From assembly GCA_003546025.1 (NCBI GenBank), contig QPKB01000002.1, forward strand, positions 80,599,072-80,663,071: 64,000 bases of DNA, given 5' to 3'. Below are positions 11,925 to 23,365 of the stretch, one piece after another. Made by a program: the position numbers and the translations under genes. The notes under the pieces are model-generated. The model searched no databases, was not told where the DNA came from, and saw only the letters and a program-made list of their open reading frames with translations. The stretch's first letter is position 1; each line of letters opens with the position of its first letter. Source of the stretch: Camphora micrantha (lineage: Eukaryota > Streptophyta > Magnoliopsida > Laurales > Lauraceae).

Positions 11925-12624
11925 AGTCAAATAAAAAACATCAACCTTTAAAAACCGTGCATCTGCGTATAGTAAAAATTCTTCCGTGTTTAGATATTTT
12001 TGAACAAATAGCATTGGTTTTGGATACCTTATGAAGTGCCAAGTACCAATAGCAATAGACAATAGTCCTAGGGTAACCAATGGATTGGACTTTATATTAG
12101 TCCAAGAAAGATGCAACTCTGGAATATGGGTACTTACATGTTGGGAGAATGAAACCCTGTTATACAGTGAAGATTTGATACATGTATGCTCACAATGTTG
12201 TCGTGTGTACTCAACACGTGTGGCCAACTAAGAGCCTCGGGGGCTTCTCTGATTTTAGCAGACATTCATACATATACTAGGAATTCCTACAGTAACCTCA
12301 GACGCTTGTGGTATAATTCAGAGAGCCATTGGCATCTCATTTTGGATTTGATGGAACCAACAACAAATAGGAGTATAGAAAATTCAAGCGGTGGGTACAG
12401 ATTTTAAGCAAAAACTTTAAGATTGAGGAGCATGTGCTTAAGGATATCAGCAACAGTTACAGGCCCGGTGATTGAAGATCGCACTGATGATTGGTCAATC
12501 ATCAGTTCAATCACCAGACATGGACCTGTGGCTCATATCCATATGTACATGCCTCCCTCTACTAAGTCAAATAAAAAACATCAACCTTTAAAATCCTTGC
12601 ATCTACATATAATAAAAATCCATT
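11925..12624. repeat. Short direct repeats (~60 bp) flanking ~640 bp
   Basis: 11925-11983 and 12566-12624 share a block beginning AAGTCAAATAAAAAACATCA and running through TGCATCT and TAAAAAT, with about six differences. The DNA between them has only short unassigned reading frames on both strands. The pair could be degenerate ends of a small element, or a local duplication. Confidence 0.6.
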
Positions 12625-12959
12625 GTGTTTAGATGCACCCATTTCCTAAATCAAAGTAAGATAGAAAATTTAAATATTTTCAATGATCATTGATTTTTTT
12701 TTAATATGTAGGTGTTTAATTGCGAATGTATCTACGTACCCATATTTAGCACGGATGATTGTGCTTAGTATTAAGGGAATTTTACGAAATAAATGGTGTT
12801 AGACATGTATACGCCCATTTTAAACAAAAATACATCGATATATCCATTTTGGTGTTCGTACAACGTTTTTGGACGCTTTTACCCCTTGTTGTGCGAACGA
12901 AATTGTCATGTCATTATAGACCTTATACCTGAATTGATTTGGTTCTCCCGTTCTTCCCC

Positions 12960-13160
12960 AAAATTGAACCTCTCCCACCCATTCTCTCTTCCTCTGTTGC
13001 TCTTGCTCTCCCTACTCTCTCTCTCCCTCTCCCTCTCCCTCTCCCTCTCCACTCGCTTCCCTCTATTTCCCTTTCCCCCTCCACTCCCAGCTCTCTCTTT
13101 CCCTCTCCCTCTCTACTCTACCCGTCATTTTTTATCTTCTTCTTCTTCTTGCAACTCGAG
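12960..13160 (+). promoter_or_regulatory. Pyrimidine-rich 5' leader of the gap-truncated gene
   Basis: About 200 bp of nearly pure C/T, including a (CTCTCC)n run at about 13015-13050 and TTCTTCTTCTT at about 13138, sit directly before the ATG at 13172. Such CT-rich tracts are typical of plant transcription-start and 5' UTR regions. No TATA box was picked out with confidence. Confidence 0.55.
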
Positions 13161-13171
13161 AAAGAAAGGAA

Positions 13172-13403
13172 ATGGCATCATCTTTCGAAACCCTAATTTC
13201 GGAGAGAAAGTACATGTTCCTCCTGGCTCTCTTCGTTCTTCTTCTCTGCGGCTCTATCCTCGTCTTCGCCAATCGATTCTCTCCCTCTCCCTCTCAGATC
13301 TGGAAAGATCTTAACAAATCTCCTCAAGAATTCCTAAATCTTCTGCTCCATCTGTTACAGATGAGATCAAGAATTAAGATCGGAGGGATGATTCGATCCC
13401 AGC
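13172..13403 (+). CDS. N-terminus of an unknown membrane-anchored protein, cut by the N gap
   Basis: An ATG in good context (AAATGGC) opens a frame of at least 77 codons that enters the gap. The first 15 residues are polar (MASSFETLISERKY). A hydrophobic helix follows at residues 15-34 (MFLLALFVLLLCGSILVFAN), then a Ser/Pro stretch (RFSPSPS). This is the layout of a signal anchor in a type II Golgi/ER protein or of an uncleaved signal peptide. I do not recognise the family. Because a frame can run through Ns without a stop, nothing after 13403 can be attributed to it. From about 13340 the frame may already be intronic or shifted. Confidence 0.55.
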
Positions 13404-14327
13404 NNNNNNNNNNNNNNNNNNNNNNNNNNNNNNNNNNNNNNNNNNNNNNNNNNNNNNNNNNNNNNNNNNNNNNNNNNNNNNNNNNNNNNNNNNNNNNNNN
13501 NNNNNNNNNNNNNNNNNNNNNNNNNNNNNNNNNNNNNNNNNNNNNNNNNNNNNNNNNNNNNNNNNNNNNNNNNNNNNNNNNNNNNNNNNNNNNNNNNNNN
13601 NNNNNNNNNNNNNNNNNNNNNNNNNNNNNNNNNNNNNNNNNNNNNNNNNNNNNNNNNNNNNNNNNNNNNNNNNNNNNNNNNNNNNNNNNNNNNNNNNNNN
13701 NNNNNNNNNNNNNNNNNNNNNNNNNNNNNNNNNNNNNNNNNNNNNNNNNNNNNNNNNNNNNNNNNNNNNNNNNNNNNNNNNNNNNNNNNNNNNNNNNNNN
13801 NNNNNNNNNNNNNNNNNNNNNNNNNNNNNNNNNNNNNNNNNNNNNNNNNNNNNNNNNNNNNNNNNNNNNNNNNNNNNNNNNNNNNNNNNNNNNNNNNNNN
13901 NNNNNNNNNNNNNNNNNNNNNNNNNNNNNNNNNNNNNNNNNNNNNNNNNNNNNNNNNNNNNNNNNNNNNNNNNNNNNNNNNNNNNNNNNNNNNNNNNNNN
14001 NNNNNNNNNNNNNNNNNNNNNNNNNNNNNNNNNNNNNNNNNNNNNNNNNNNNNNNNNNNNNNNNNNNNNNNNNNNNNNNNNNNNNNNNNNNNNNNNNNNN
14101 NNNNNNNNNNNNNNNNNNNNNNNNNNNNNNNNNNNNNNNNNNNNNNNNNNNNNNNNNNNNNNNNNNNNNNNNNNNNNNNNNNNNNNNNNNNNNNNNNNNN
14201 NNNNNNNNNNNNNNNNNNNNNNNNNNNNNNNNNNNNNNNNNNNNNNNNNNNNNNNNNNNNNNNNNNNNNNNNNNNNNNNNNNNNNNNNNNNNNNNNNNNN
14301 NNNNNNNNNNNNNNNNNNNNNNNNNNN
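13404..14327. other. Assembly gap (924 N)
   Basis: A run of unknown bases. It separates the start of the membrane-protein gene from the right arm of the large inverted repeat, so both the rest of that gene and the inner end of the repeat are hidden here. Confidence 0.99.
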
Positions 14328-14805
14328 ACACTAAATCAAACATTGGGTTGGGCCTATCGATTTTAACTCCATTCATACTTACAGAATATGGTCAAAGATT
14401 CTCAGTTACAATGTAGAGTCGCTATGTTTCTGCTCCCATTTAAAAACAACTCTTTGGTGGTTCAGTGGATTTCCTGCCTCTTGGAAGTAGACTGGATGTG
14501 AAGAAATGGGTGGATAAAACAAGTAGGGAAAAACCCATTCACATTACAAACCAAAATGTGGACAGTTCTCCATGTTCTTCCTCATCTAAACAGATCCTTG
14601 CTTCTGGTTGTTTTCATTTTCTTCTTCTGTTTATTCCAAAAGCATAACCCAAATCTCTTTTTCTGGGTGGTGAGATTTCAATTGTTTGAGTTGAGCACTT
14701 GATCATAGGTTTTGTCAAACTGCAAATTGACAAACAATTATTCTATGCCTATTCTTATATATGAAAGAGACTGATTTCAATTAAGAAATCATCCTCAATT
14801 TTTTA
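14328..14805 (+). repeat. Right arm of the large inverted repeat (partner 1-476)
   Basis: It begins directly after the gap with the complement of the sequence ending at 476 and continues for about 478 bp. Its last part (14748-14805) is shared with the TIR element that follows. A 60-codon frame at 14465 is not supported as coding, because the other arm gives no evidence of selection on it. Confidence 0.9.
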
Positions 14806-15784
14806 ATTGATTTTGACCATCATGAATTCGATTTGACTAACTTTTCCCTTTCATCTCCACAGTTAATGCCAATAAAGTAAAATCCATCTCCTTTCGTTTA
14901 ATTTAAGTTTTATCCTATTGTATCTCTTGACATTCCTTTCATCGGTCTTTGCCTACCATTTTCTTTAATCGCACAAACGAAACGGTCCTTCATCTTTAAA
15001 CACACCTACTTATCTTTCTTACAAACCAATCTCTCTAAATACATACAATAAATGAACTCAATGCCTCCACACCATTGTGGTCTTTCCACATCTAATGTGT
15101 AACAGATAAAGAATTTACTCTCACCAATTTTCACATTTATATGTTCTACGGTAACTGCTAGATTCTTTATTCATACCAATTGAAGAGATAACTAAAATGG
15201 ACTACTCTCTCCATGACGTCCATGCTTCATATATCAAGATCTCTGCTTTTCACAGAGGATTGATTCTCTTCTGCATATATTACTTATATTACTGCATATT
15301 TCTTTCCTCGCAAGGTTTTACCTCATTTGTTTCTCTTTTTGGTTGTATGATGAAAATTCTAATTGAATCTTTTATAGGCATTTTCTCATGTGACTTCTCT
15401 AGAGTAGAGCATAACAAGAAAAGCTATCAACCTTTAACCTTTAGATCAGGTGCCGCCTTCTTCAACTTTGATGCTATTTTTGAGTGCTTAAATGCTTCTT
15501 TTTCATAGGTGTGGTTGGGCACTTTCATCTAACATCAGTTATTCATTCACATATTGGGCACTCTGGAAGGAACCAAGGGCAGTTTTTCTAACTTTACATA
15601 TGTGAACAAGGGTGAAATTCTTCAACCTTTACATATCAAACCTTGGAGTCTTTCAAAGTCAACTATTAATTTCATATTTGTTCATTATTTATAGTCAAAA
15701 TCGAATTCATGATGGTAAAAATCATTAAAAAAATTGTGGATGATTTCTTAATTGAAATCAGTCCCTTTCATATATATGAATAGG
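14748..15784. mobile_element. Non-autonomous DNA element with ~92-bp terminal inverted repeats
   Basis: 14748-14839 and 15692-15784 are near-complementary. The left reads CCTATTCTTATATATGAAAG onward to GATTTGACTA, and the right is TAGTCAAAATC through CATATATATGAATAGG. The interior of about 850 bp has no recognised coding, and a 103-codon frame at 15197 is not conserved with anything I know. The left TIR runs on into the larger inverted repeat, so the outer border and target duplication are uncertain. Confidence 0.65.
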
Positions 15785-16535
15785 TTTCTATATATGTCAC
15801 CTTTCATGGTGCACCGTGACTCTGGCTATTCTTTTTACTGGATTATATAAACTGTAAAAATGACATGGTAATTCTCATGTGTCAGAGCAACATCTTCTTG
15901 ATGTTTGTTTCTTATTATGGAGTGCTTGGACTAATACTGAGATCTATCCTATCTTCTGAGGTCCATCTTTAGGGTTGGGTGGGTTCTAATGGATCCATTT
16001 CCTTGATTGGGGTAAAAGTAAAATAAAAAAAACATATAGGATGTGAACTTATCTGGAATGATTAACAGGGACATAACAATGGATTTTTGAAAATTTGTTT
16101 ATAGCTCAAATGTTAAATATTTTGATGATCACAACATCTCAAAAGGAATGTTGATCAAAGGTTACCACTTTACCAAAAAATAAAAAATACACACAGTTAT
16201 GCAACATAGGACTTAGAACCACCATTATAGCACCAAAAGCAATATCTAAAACAGCGATCAAAGGTTTTTAAACTTAAAATTCAATGAAACAGTTTTCATC
16301 TGGATTGTACAAAATCAAGATGAGATTTTGAATTGTGATTCTTCAGTCCAAATCCATTGATCTAAACACCTTAAAAACACTCCCCAAACCCCATACACCT
16401 CATCCCATTATCGTTCATCGATTCCAAGAATCGACCCAATTCTACTTCCTCCAAAAACTAGTTTTATTCCATCATTGATGAATGCCATCATTGAATTGGT
16501 GCAGGGTTTTGAATATGGAAGTGTCCTCATCCTCA
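15785..16535. other. Spacer before the FRS-like transposase
   Basis: No coding, RNA or element termini were recognised. It may contain the 5' region of the FRS-type element. Confidence 0.5.
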
Positions 16536-16539
16536 TCAC

Positions 16540-18819
16540 CAGCTTGCATTATCCGGATGTAGATGAGAATTTGACACAAAATTGGGAATGCATTTTGAGG
16601 ATTTAACGAAAGCATATGAATTTACAATGTTTATGCAAAGACGGCTAGGTTTAGTGTAAGAAAAAGATTCAACTCGTACTAAAAGATGGGGAGGTAGTTT
16701 GGAAGCGATTTTATTGTTCAAAGGAGGGTAAAACGGACGAGAAGCATTGGATAGACAAGGATGTTGTTCAAAGGCGTCGCATGGAAACACGAGTAAATTG
16801 TAAGGCGCAATTGCAAGTGAAAAAAGAAAAATCAGGTGGTTATGAAGTGTCAAAATTTGTTCCTGTGCATTGCCATCCCCCCACTACTCCTCGCAAAACG
16901 ATTCATGTTGAGGTCGCATCGGTCTGTTCCGGAAACAATGAAGCAACAAATAAATACATATGATACTGCAAATATTCGAAACAAGCAACAAATGCAAATA
17001 TTCAGTTCGCATCTGGGGACTAGACAAGATCGGATTTACAGATAGAGATGCTGAGAATCACCGCAGAAATGATAAGGAAAAGAGAAAGGGGCTGGATGGT
17101 CAGCTGTTGTTTCAACTCTTTGAAACTCGCAAGGAAAATGAGTCATGGATTTACTTATAACATTGAGCGAGATGCAGAAAAGAAGATAACACATGTTTTT
17201 TGGGCGAACGGAACATTCCGTTCGGCATACAAAATTTTTGGTGATGTTGTAACATTTGATACAACATATAAGACAAACTGTTATGGGCTAATTTTTGGTG
17301 CATTTGTTGGTTGCAATCATCATGGTCAAACAACATTGTTCGGATGTGGGTTCCTACCGAATGAAAAACAGAGTCTTTTGAGTGGTTGTTTAACAAATGG
17401 CTTGAAGCCATGGCTTGTGGCCCACTAGAGGAATTATAACGGATCAAGATTTGGCTATGACAAAAGCCATAAAAAAAAGTCATGCCAAACACATGTCATC
17501 GGTATTGCCTATGGCACATTTTGGATAAACTGCCATCGAATTTGGGAGGGGTTCTATTCACAATGAGGGTTTGGTTGAAAAGATTAAAAGTTGTGTTCAT
17601 AAATCTGACACTCCTCTCGAATTTGAGAGTTCTTGGAATGAAATCATGTCAGATGCTTCCTTTGTGGACAATGATTGGTTGAAAGCTATGTTCAACATCC
17701 GTAATATGTGGGTTCCGGCATATCTGAAGGAGAATTTCTTTGCGGGCATGTCAACTACTCAAAGGAGTGAAAGTATGAATTCATTTGTGAAGCAGTATGT
17801 TGAGTACAAAAATTCATTGATTGATTTCATATTGCGGTTTGACTCTGGGGTGGAACGTTTAAACTATCTTGAAAACAAAGAGGATTTCGAATGTAGTAAT
17901 GGGAAGCCTAAATTAAAAACATGCTCACCAATGGAGAAACAAATGGCCAGTATCTACACAAGGAGCTTATTTTATAAGTTTCAAGAAGAGTTGTTCGTTA
18001 CCTTGTCAATGGAGGTTGATGTTGTAAATGAAGATGCTGTCAGTAGTAATTTTATTGTGACAAGTATGATGGATGAAAATGAAAAAAAAAGAGAGGTTTT
18101 ATGGAAGAAAGAAGAGATGTATATATACTGTTCCTGCAAGAAATTTGAGTTTCAAGGCATATTGTGTCGTCATGCATTGTCTGTTATGGTGCGTTTAAAT
18201 GTAAGATATTTACCAGAACGTTACATCTTGAAGCGATGGACAAAGGGAGTTACAAAACTAAATTCTATTGATAATGATGGAGCTGAAATAGAAAGTTGCG
18301 GCTCTGACTCGTTACTGGGTAGACAACGTTACATTTCAAGTATTTTTACTCCAATATTTAACGAAGGTTGTCTATCTAAAGAAGGGTTCGAAATTCTAGT
18401 CAATGCTCATGCCGAAGTACAAATGAAGCTGCAAAACTTAACATTGGACATCCCATCAGAGGCAAGCATGCACCCATGGAAAGGATTAGATAGTGATGTT
18501 ATAGAATATCAAGAACTATCTCATGTTGTAACAAAAGGACGCGCGAAGAGACTCAAATCATCAAAGGAGAAAGCAACAAAAGGGCGGCTTTGTCGTGGTT
18601 GCAACAAACGCGGTGTCTCGCATAACAAGCGAAATTGTCCTGTGCTCTTGAACAAGTATACAGTCTATGATTTTAATTTTTTACTTTGTTTTTTCTTCCA
18701 TCAACCCTATTAACATAGTACGTTTGACATATAATTTCAGGTTGGTTGACAATGTTCCAAACCAAACAGAAGACAATATCTGTTCAAGTTCAGAAGGCTC
18801 TGAGTCTGAAATGCTTTAA
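16540..18819 (+). pseudogene. FAR1-RELATED-SEQUENCE (FRS)-type MULE transposase, decayed
   Basis: Several shifted frames together give the FRS/FAR1 layout. A FAR1 DNA-binding domain lies at about 16575-16900 (GMHFEDLTKAYEF, FYCSKEG, TRVNCKAQ, and a final HCHP in place of the usual HNHP-like end). A MULE transposase core lies at about 17230-17540 (VTFDTTYKTN, EWLFNKWLEAM, then ITDQDLAM across an indel, then CHRYCLWHI). A long open stretch at 17571-18680 carries a SWIM zinc finger (CSCKKFEFQGILCRHAL, about 18130-18180) and a CCHC-like knuckle (CRGCNKRGVSHNKRNC, about 18590-18640). A GT/AG intron (donor at about 18656, acceptor at 18740) leads to a short acidic Ser-rich last exon ending at 18819. 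Frameshifts near 16600-16780, 16960-17040, 17380-17480 and 17530-17570 make it non-functional. FAR1-like proteins include host transcription factors, but this copy is broken and embedded in repeats, so I call it transposon-derived. Confidence 0.85.
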
Positions 18820-18862
18820 TAAGAAAATGGTAAATGATTCAATTTTCATGGCTACCTTTCTA

Positions 18863-19047
18863 TATTTTTCATTTATCAGATTTTCTAATGTGAACTATTG
18901 TTTGACTACTTGTGTAGGGGGTATGGTACTGGAGTTTGAAGATGCTGTCAATGGAGGCTTCTGAAGATGGTGCAGCTCGCATGGATTTATAATGTTCTTT
19001 TTGTTTTTTGTCATTATCTTTGGCTCTCAATTAAAGGACTTCTCCAC
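18863..19047 (+). repeat. Outer inverted repeat arm IR1-left
   Basis: About 185 bp downstream of the FRS pseudogene, reverse-complementary with modest divergence to 22515-22696. The shared core includes GATGCTGTCAATGGAGGCTT. Confidence 0.9.
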
Positions 19048-19205
19048 TAGTTGTTTTTATGATCTAAATCTTGACTGTATTTTGATGAATTGGGTGAACA
19101 CTGGACATGTTGAAGCAATCTGTTTGGAGTCTTGAACCATTGATGGTTTTCAATTAATGTGTTAGTTTGATGAAAAAAAATTTTGTTTGTTATTTATGGT
19201 TTTCT

Positions 19206-20060
19206 GAATAGATGTGAGATGGGTGTTCTTTGGATTTGGGAGTTATCAGTTGCATGTGATTGGATGTGAGATGGGTGTTCTCTACATTGATTGCATGTGA
19301 GTTATCTGAAGCAGTTTTCTGGTATATGGGCAAATTTTCCTCAGATACACTCCACTCTGTAAAACAAAAGTCTTGGTCTTAGATACACTTCTCTCCTGGT
19401 TCTCCCTCTCTAACTGCTGTGTGAAGCTTTAAAAGTCCCTCTCCACTACCTCTCTTTGATGTGCCTCCAAGAACCAAATCCAGACCATAGCCCTACCCGT
19501 CTCTTTGTGCTCCTTCCCAGAACCGAACCCTCTCTCTACTTTCTGACATGGGTTTTATGATTCAACCGAAATGCAAGTCCGAGTGTGTGTAGATTTTCTG
19601 ATTACTATTGGGATGTTGTAATTGGATGCAATAGTCGGATATTGGGTATTTTCTTCTTTTTAACAAGCTTTGTGGATGTTGTAATTGATTGCTGTTTTAT
19701 AGGCTTTGGGTAATTGTATGTTGTAATTTAAAGTTTAATGTAGTTGACACTTGATATTTACATATTACTGTAATTGAATGGAGATTTGTCATATTAAATG
19801 TTGATATTTACAGTCATTTACAATTGAATGGTGTTTAAAGGTGTTAAGTTGATGTTTATAGGTTGAAACTTGAATGGGGATTTGTCATGTTCAAAGTTGT
19901 TGTATTCAGTTATTTACAATTGAATAGTTGTTTTGCAGGTTGAAACTTGATGTTAGAAATTGATTTATTGAAAGTTGATGTTTATAATTGTCTACATTTA
20001 AATGGTGAATTAGATGTTGAACCTTTGATGTTTATAGTCGCAAGATGCTTATAGGTTGTT
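19206..20060. repeat. Degenerate short tandem repeats
   Basis: A unit of about 52 bp with ATGTGAGATGGGTGTTCT occurs at 19211 and 19263. From about 19740 to 20050 there are loosely repeated units with TTTACAATTGAATGG, GATGTTTATAGGTTG and AAACTTGA. No coding is seen. Confidence 0.55.
19318..19381 (+). repeat. Inner inverted repeat arm IR2-left (64 bp, perfect)
   Basis: Identical over all 64 bases to the reverse complement of 20678-20741. The perfect match contrasts with the diverged outer arms. Confidence 0.95.
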
Positions 20061-20677
20061 TACAGAAACTATGTGTGCAAATGGTGGGTGCTTACAGTCT
20101 CTGGATGCTCCATTAACCTACTGAACAGATAGCTGCTCCTTCACTGCTACATCATTACCCAATTTAATTTATGTTCTTGATGGTCCATAGGCCTCCTTCC
20201 AAGCCTGTTACTTCAGCCACTACTATGTGTAATGCCCAGAGATTACATCACTATATTGTAATCAAGGACTGTAGAAGAGCATTACATTGTGGTTCTTGCT
20301 CTCTTAAGGAGGGGGGCAGAATTCAGATTGTAAAATACCAAATGGTGTTCAGATGTTGGGCATGATCTGGCCTTTAAACATGGTGTGGATCGCCTTAACC
20401 CACTGAAAAATAGAGACTCCACTTGGCTTAATGTAATCATACAATCAGTTAATATTTAACATGCAGGTGACAGTCTCTATGAACTAACCAGTATAATACA
20501 TTCCACTAAAACAAATTCAATCCTTCATGATCTCTTTCATAAAAATTTAAAGCTTGTTTTAGTTTTGGTTCGAAAGGCCTAGACAATTTCCACTGCAACC
20601 TATTTAAAGTTTCTTTTAATCTCATGAACAAGATAAAAAGTTTAGGATTGCATCTGAGTAGACCGGGGATGTGCAAC

Positions 20678-20741
20678 TAAGACCAAGACTTTTGTTTTAC
20701 AGAGTGGAGTGTATCTGAGGAAAATTTGCCCATATACCAGA
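20678..20741 (-). repeat. Inner inverted repeat arm IR2-right (64 bp, perfect)
   Basis: Partner of 19318-19381. It borders the segment that holds the GRF gene. Confidence 0.95.
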
Positions 20742-21244
20742 AGCTCGTTGTCCTGAACTTAACATCCTCATAGTTAAAAGTCTTAAGTGACATCTTAAAC
20801 CTAGATGTTTTTGGGATTCAAACCAACAGTGCAATTTTTAGGCGTCAGTTACATGGAAAAAAAAAAAAAAAAAAAAACAGAGAGACTACCCTCAGATCAT
20901 CCTAGCCCTTGTTTTAAGAGCCAGAAAGCCTAACAATCTTTTAACCATGCATTTCTGAGATTCAATCCAATAATAGATAAAGGGCTGATGAGATTGAAAT
21001 TGAACCTAGTGTCAATTCATAGGAGAATAAGAGTGCGAGGGCTAGACCCACATAACTGCACTGCAATATAGTGTCGCACGTATAACAACTAAAAACGTAG
21101 GTCTCAAACAGAGAAACCTTGGTTGCTACATTGTATCCACTAATGACATCAGTTATTGATAACCCATAATATTGTCCAGAAATAGAGCCATTGATAAGTC
21201 ATAATATAATGTATTTTGGGTCTGAAAACATCAACTCCAAAGGT

Positions 21245-21849
21245 TTACATCAACTCTAATAGACTATCGGGACCATTCTTCTTGTACCAAATACATGCAA
21301 CAAAAAAGACTATAATGACAAACATACAGGCAACTCCATTTTCGCGTCTGCTTCCCCTATTTTGGCGGTCTATGCTTTCTCTTAGACGACGCATTTCGAG
21401 CCTCATTTCTTCGACAGCGCTTTTCATTTCTTCCATTTTTGCGTCAATATGGCCACTTCTTGTATTTGACCTGGGAATCCATTCCGACGTAAGTTCATCC
21501 ATCCAAATTAGAAGACCACAACCTCTTTCTCCCTACAATAAAATGCATCACAATAAGCCATAATATTGTACTCAAAACAATACATTAATGGATGATGTTG
21601 GAATCTTAACTTACATGCAAATCCGGGCATTTCCAAAATTTGCGACCAGGGTTGGATGTTGTACGAGAAGTCTTTGGAATCATAGTCCCGTATCCGCATG
21701 GGCACTTTGGAGCCCATTCTAAGTTTTGTAATGAAACGGACGATGACCTGCCTACATATTCTTAACCTAATACGTTAATTCATACATAAGATTTTCATGT
21801 TAGAAATAAATTAAAAAAAAACTTCATATCACATACTTGAAGATGACAT
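21245..21849 (-). CDS. GRF zinc-finger, coiled-coil, transmembrane protein (intact)
   Basis: Three exons on the minus strand: 21849-21837, 21751-21615 and 21532-21245. The introns have GTATGT...TAG and GTAAGT...TAG borders, and phases fit throughout, giving 145 residues. After a Ser-rich start, the GRF-type zinc finger spans about residues 19-63. It has CPCGYG at 21-26, SNPGRKFWKC at 37-46 and GCGLLIWMDE at 54-63, with presumed ligands C21, C23, C46 and C55. A charged heptad-like helix follows (about 70-108, KMEEMKSAVEEMRLEMRRL). One hydrophobic helix comes next (about 112-130, CMFVIIVFFVACIWY), then a short tail. GRF fingers are thought to bind nucleic acid, and this architecture resembles the small Arabidopsis At4g04775-like proteins. 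Reading the middle exon in the neighbouring frame hides the finger. No inactivating change was seen, in contrast to the broken FRS transposase 2.4 kb away. Confidence 0.8.
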
Positions 21850-22514
21850 GAGAATCACATAGGACCAACTGGGTACTCCTTTGAGTAATTTAGGCACTCC
21901 TTTCAGCTGCAGCAGCGAGCAAAGCTAAAAGAAAATAAAAAAGTGACTTTGCTCAGTTCATTATGTTTAATTTATAAATGGATTGGATTCTTGATCTTCT
22001 TAAACTGTCAATTAGAACTTTGATAGCATTCACCTGCACACTTCAATGATTCAGAGTCTACACTAGCCATTGCACTTGTCAAGGTTCTTCATGGAAAAAA
22101 AAAAAAAAAAAGGTATCAGATTTTTCATTGCTCAAAAAGAAAGGAATAATAGCTGGGCATTTATATCAAAAAAGAATCTGCTGTGGATGGTCCTTTGAAT
22201 TTGAGAAATGCTTAACCCTTATGTGGTGCCCTCCAAGATGTATACTTAACAGGATCCTGCATATATATCATTCATTACCCATTTCAACAGTTAATCTTCC
22301 CAAAAACCTTACAGGGATATATTCATGATACATTCATCAAACACTCTAAAAATGAGAAAACAAGAAATTTCCAAAAAAAAAAAAAAACATGCTAGATTGA
22401 CCCAAGTCCCATAATGACAAAACATGAATCCATCAAAATATGCACAGATTCATTGACCACTTGCTTACAAGAACATCTTCAAAAAGTAAACTAAAACCCT
22501 AGTAAAAAAATAGA

Positions 22515-22696
22515 CAGTGGAGAAGTCCCATAATTGAGAAACAACCAAAGATAATGACAAAAAATAAAAAGATTATTATAAATCCATGCCAGCTGCACCA
22601 TCTTCAGAAGCCTCCATTGACAGCATCTTCAAACATCAGTATCATACCCCCAATTTGATAACAATTCACATTAGAAAATCCGATAAAAGAAAAAAT
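22515..22696 (-). repeat. Outer inverted repeat arm IR1-right
   Basis: Reverse-complement partner of 18863-19047. Together with IR2 it shows that 18.86-22.7 kb is a nested, unequal palindrome. The right-hand spacer (20742-22514) is about 1.77 kb and contains the GRF gene. The left-hand spacer (19048-19317) is only 270 bp. Confidence 0.9.
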
Positions 22697-23365
22697 TGAA
22701 AATGGTTCAAGACATCAACTACCTAAATGTTGTGCAGCACAGTAACTAAGTTTTAATAAGCAACTTGCAAGAATGGTTCAAGACATCAGCTACCTGCAAT
22801 TTGGAATTATGATGTGAGTTCCGACTTTATAAACATAGAAGTTCTCAGTAGAAAACTATCAAATGAATTGATTTGCAAACTCAAAGAGCAGATGTTATTA
22901 CAGTGAATCAATCATCATTGCCTGATTCTTCCAGAGAGAAAAACCATATTACAATTTTCTTATGATCAAAAGAGCATTGCTTTTTTCATTTCTCCATTTA
23001 CCTAAAAATATGCTTATGATGAATGAAAGCAATAAACAGAGGGCTGATTAGATGATCAGCGATATCAGATCCAATTCTCAAAGAGCCATTGGTATGCTTT
23101 AAATGCAAAATTCAACTAATTCCAACTCAACAACAACAAAACCCAGAACCGAACCCACTACAGAAACATTATATGAAACTGGGAAAGAAAAAGAGAAATT
23201 CCAAAACCCCCATGACAAGAAATTGACCAAAGCCAAAGCCAAACATGCTAATGACTGGCAAAATAGACTCCAAAACCCCCCCAAATCTAAACAAAAACGG
23301 CAGAAGGTTCAATAGCCCACAAGCTCAAATGTTTCTCAAACACTATTAATTCAACCCACTGTACC
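22697..23365. other. Spacer, no gene recognised
   Basis: AT-rich DNA upstream (minus-strand sense) of the GRF segment and downstream of the leader-like exon at 23706. It would be intron if those two belong to one transcript, which is not shown. Confidence 0.45.

Noticed and set aside
13172..14416. Long open frames running through the N gap on both strands
   Set aside because: Ns cannot contain stops, so the length is an artefact. Only 13172-13403 is supported.
21508..21717. 69-codon minus-strand frame starting MGSKVPMRIRD
   Set aside because: It is the wrong frame of the GRF exon. The neighbouring frame gives CPCGYG and NPGRKFWKC with proper splice sites.
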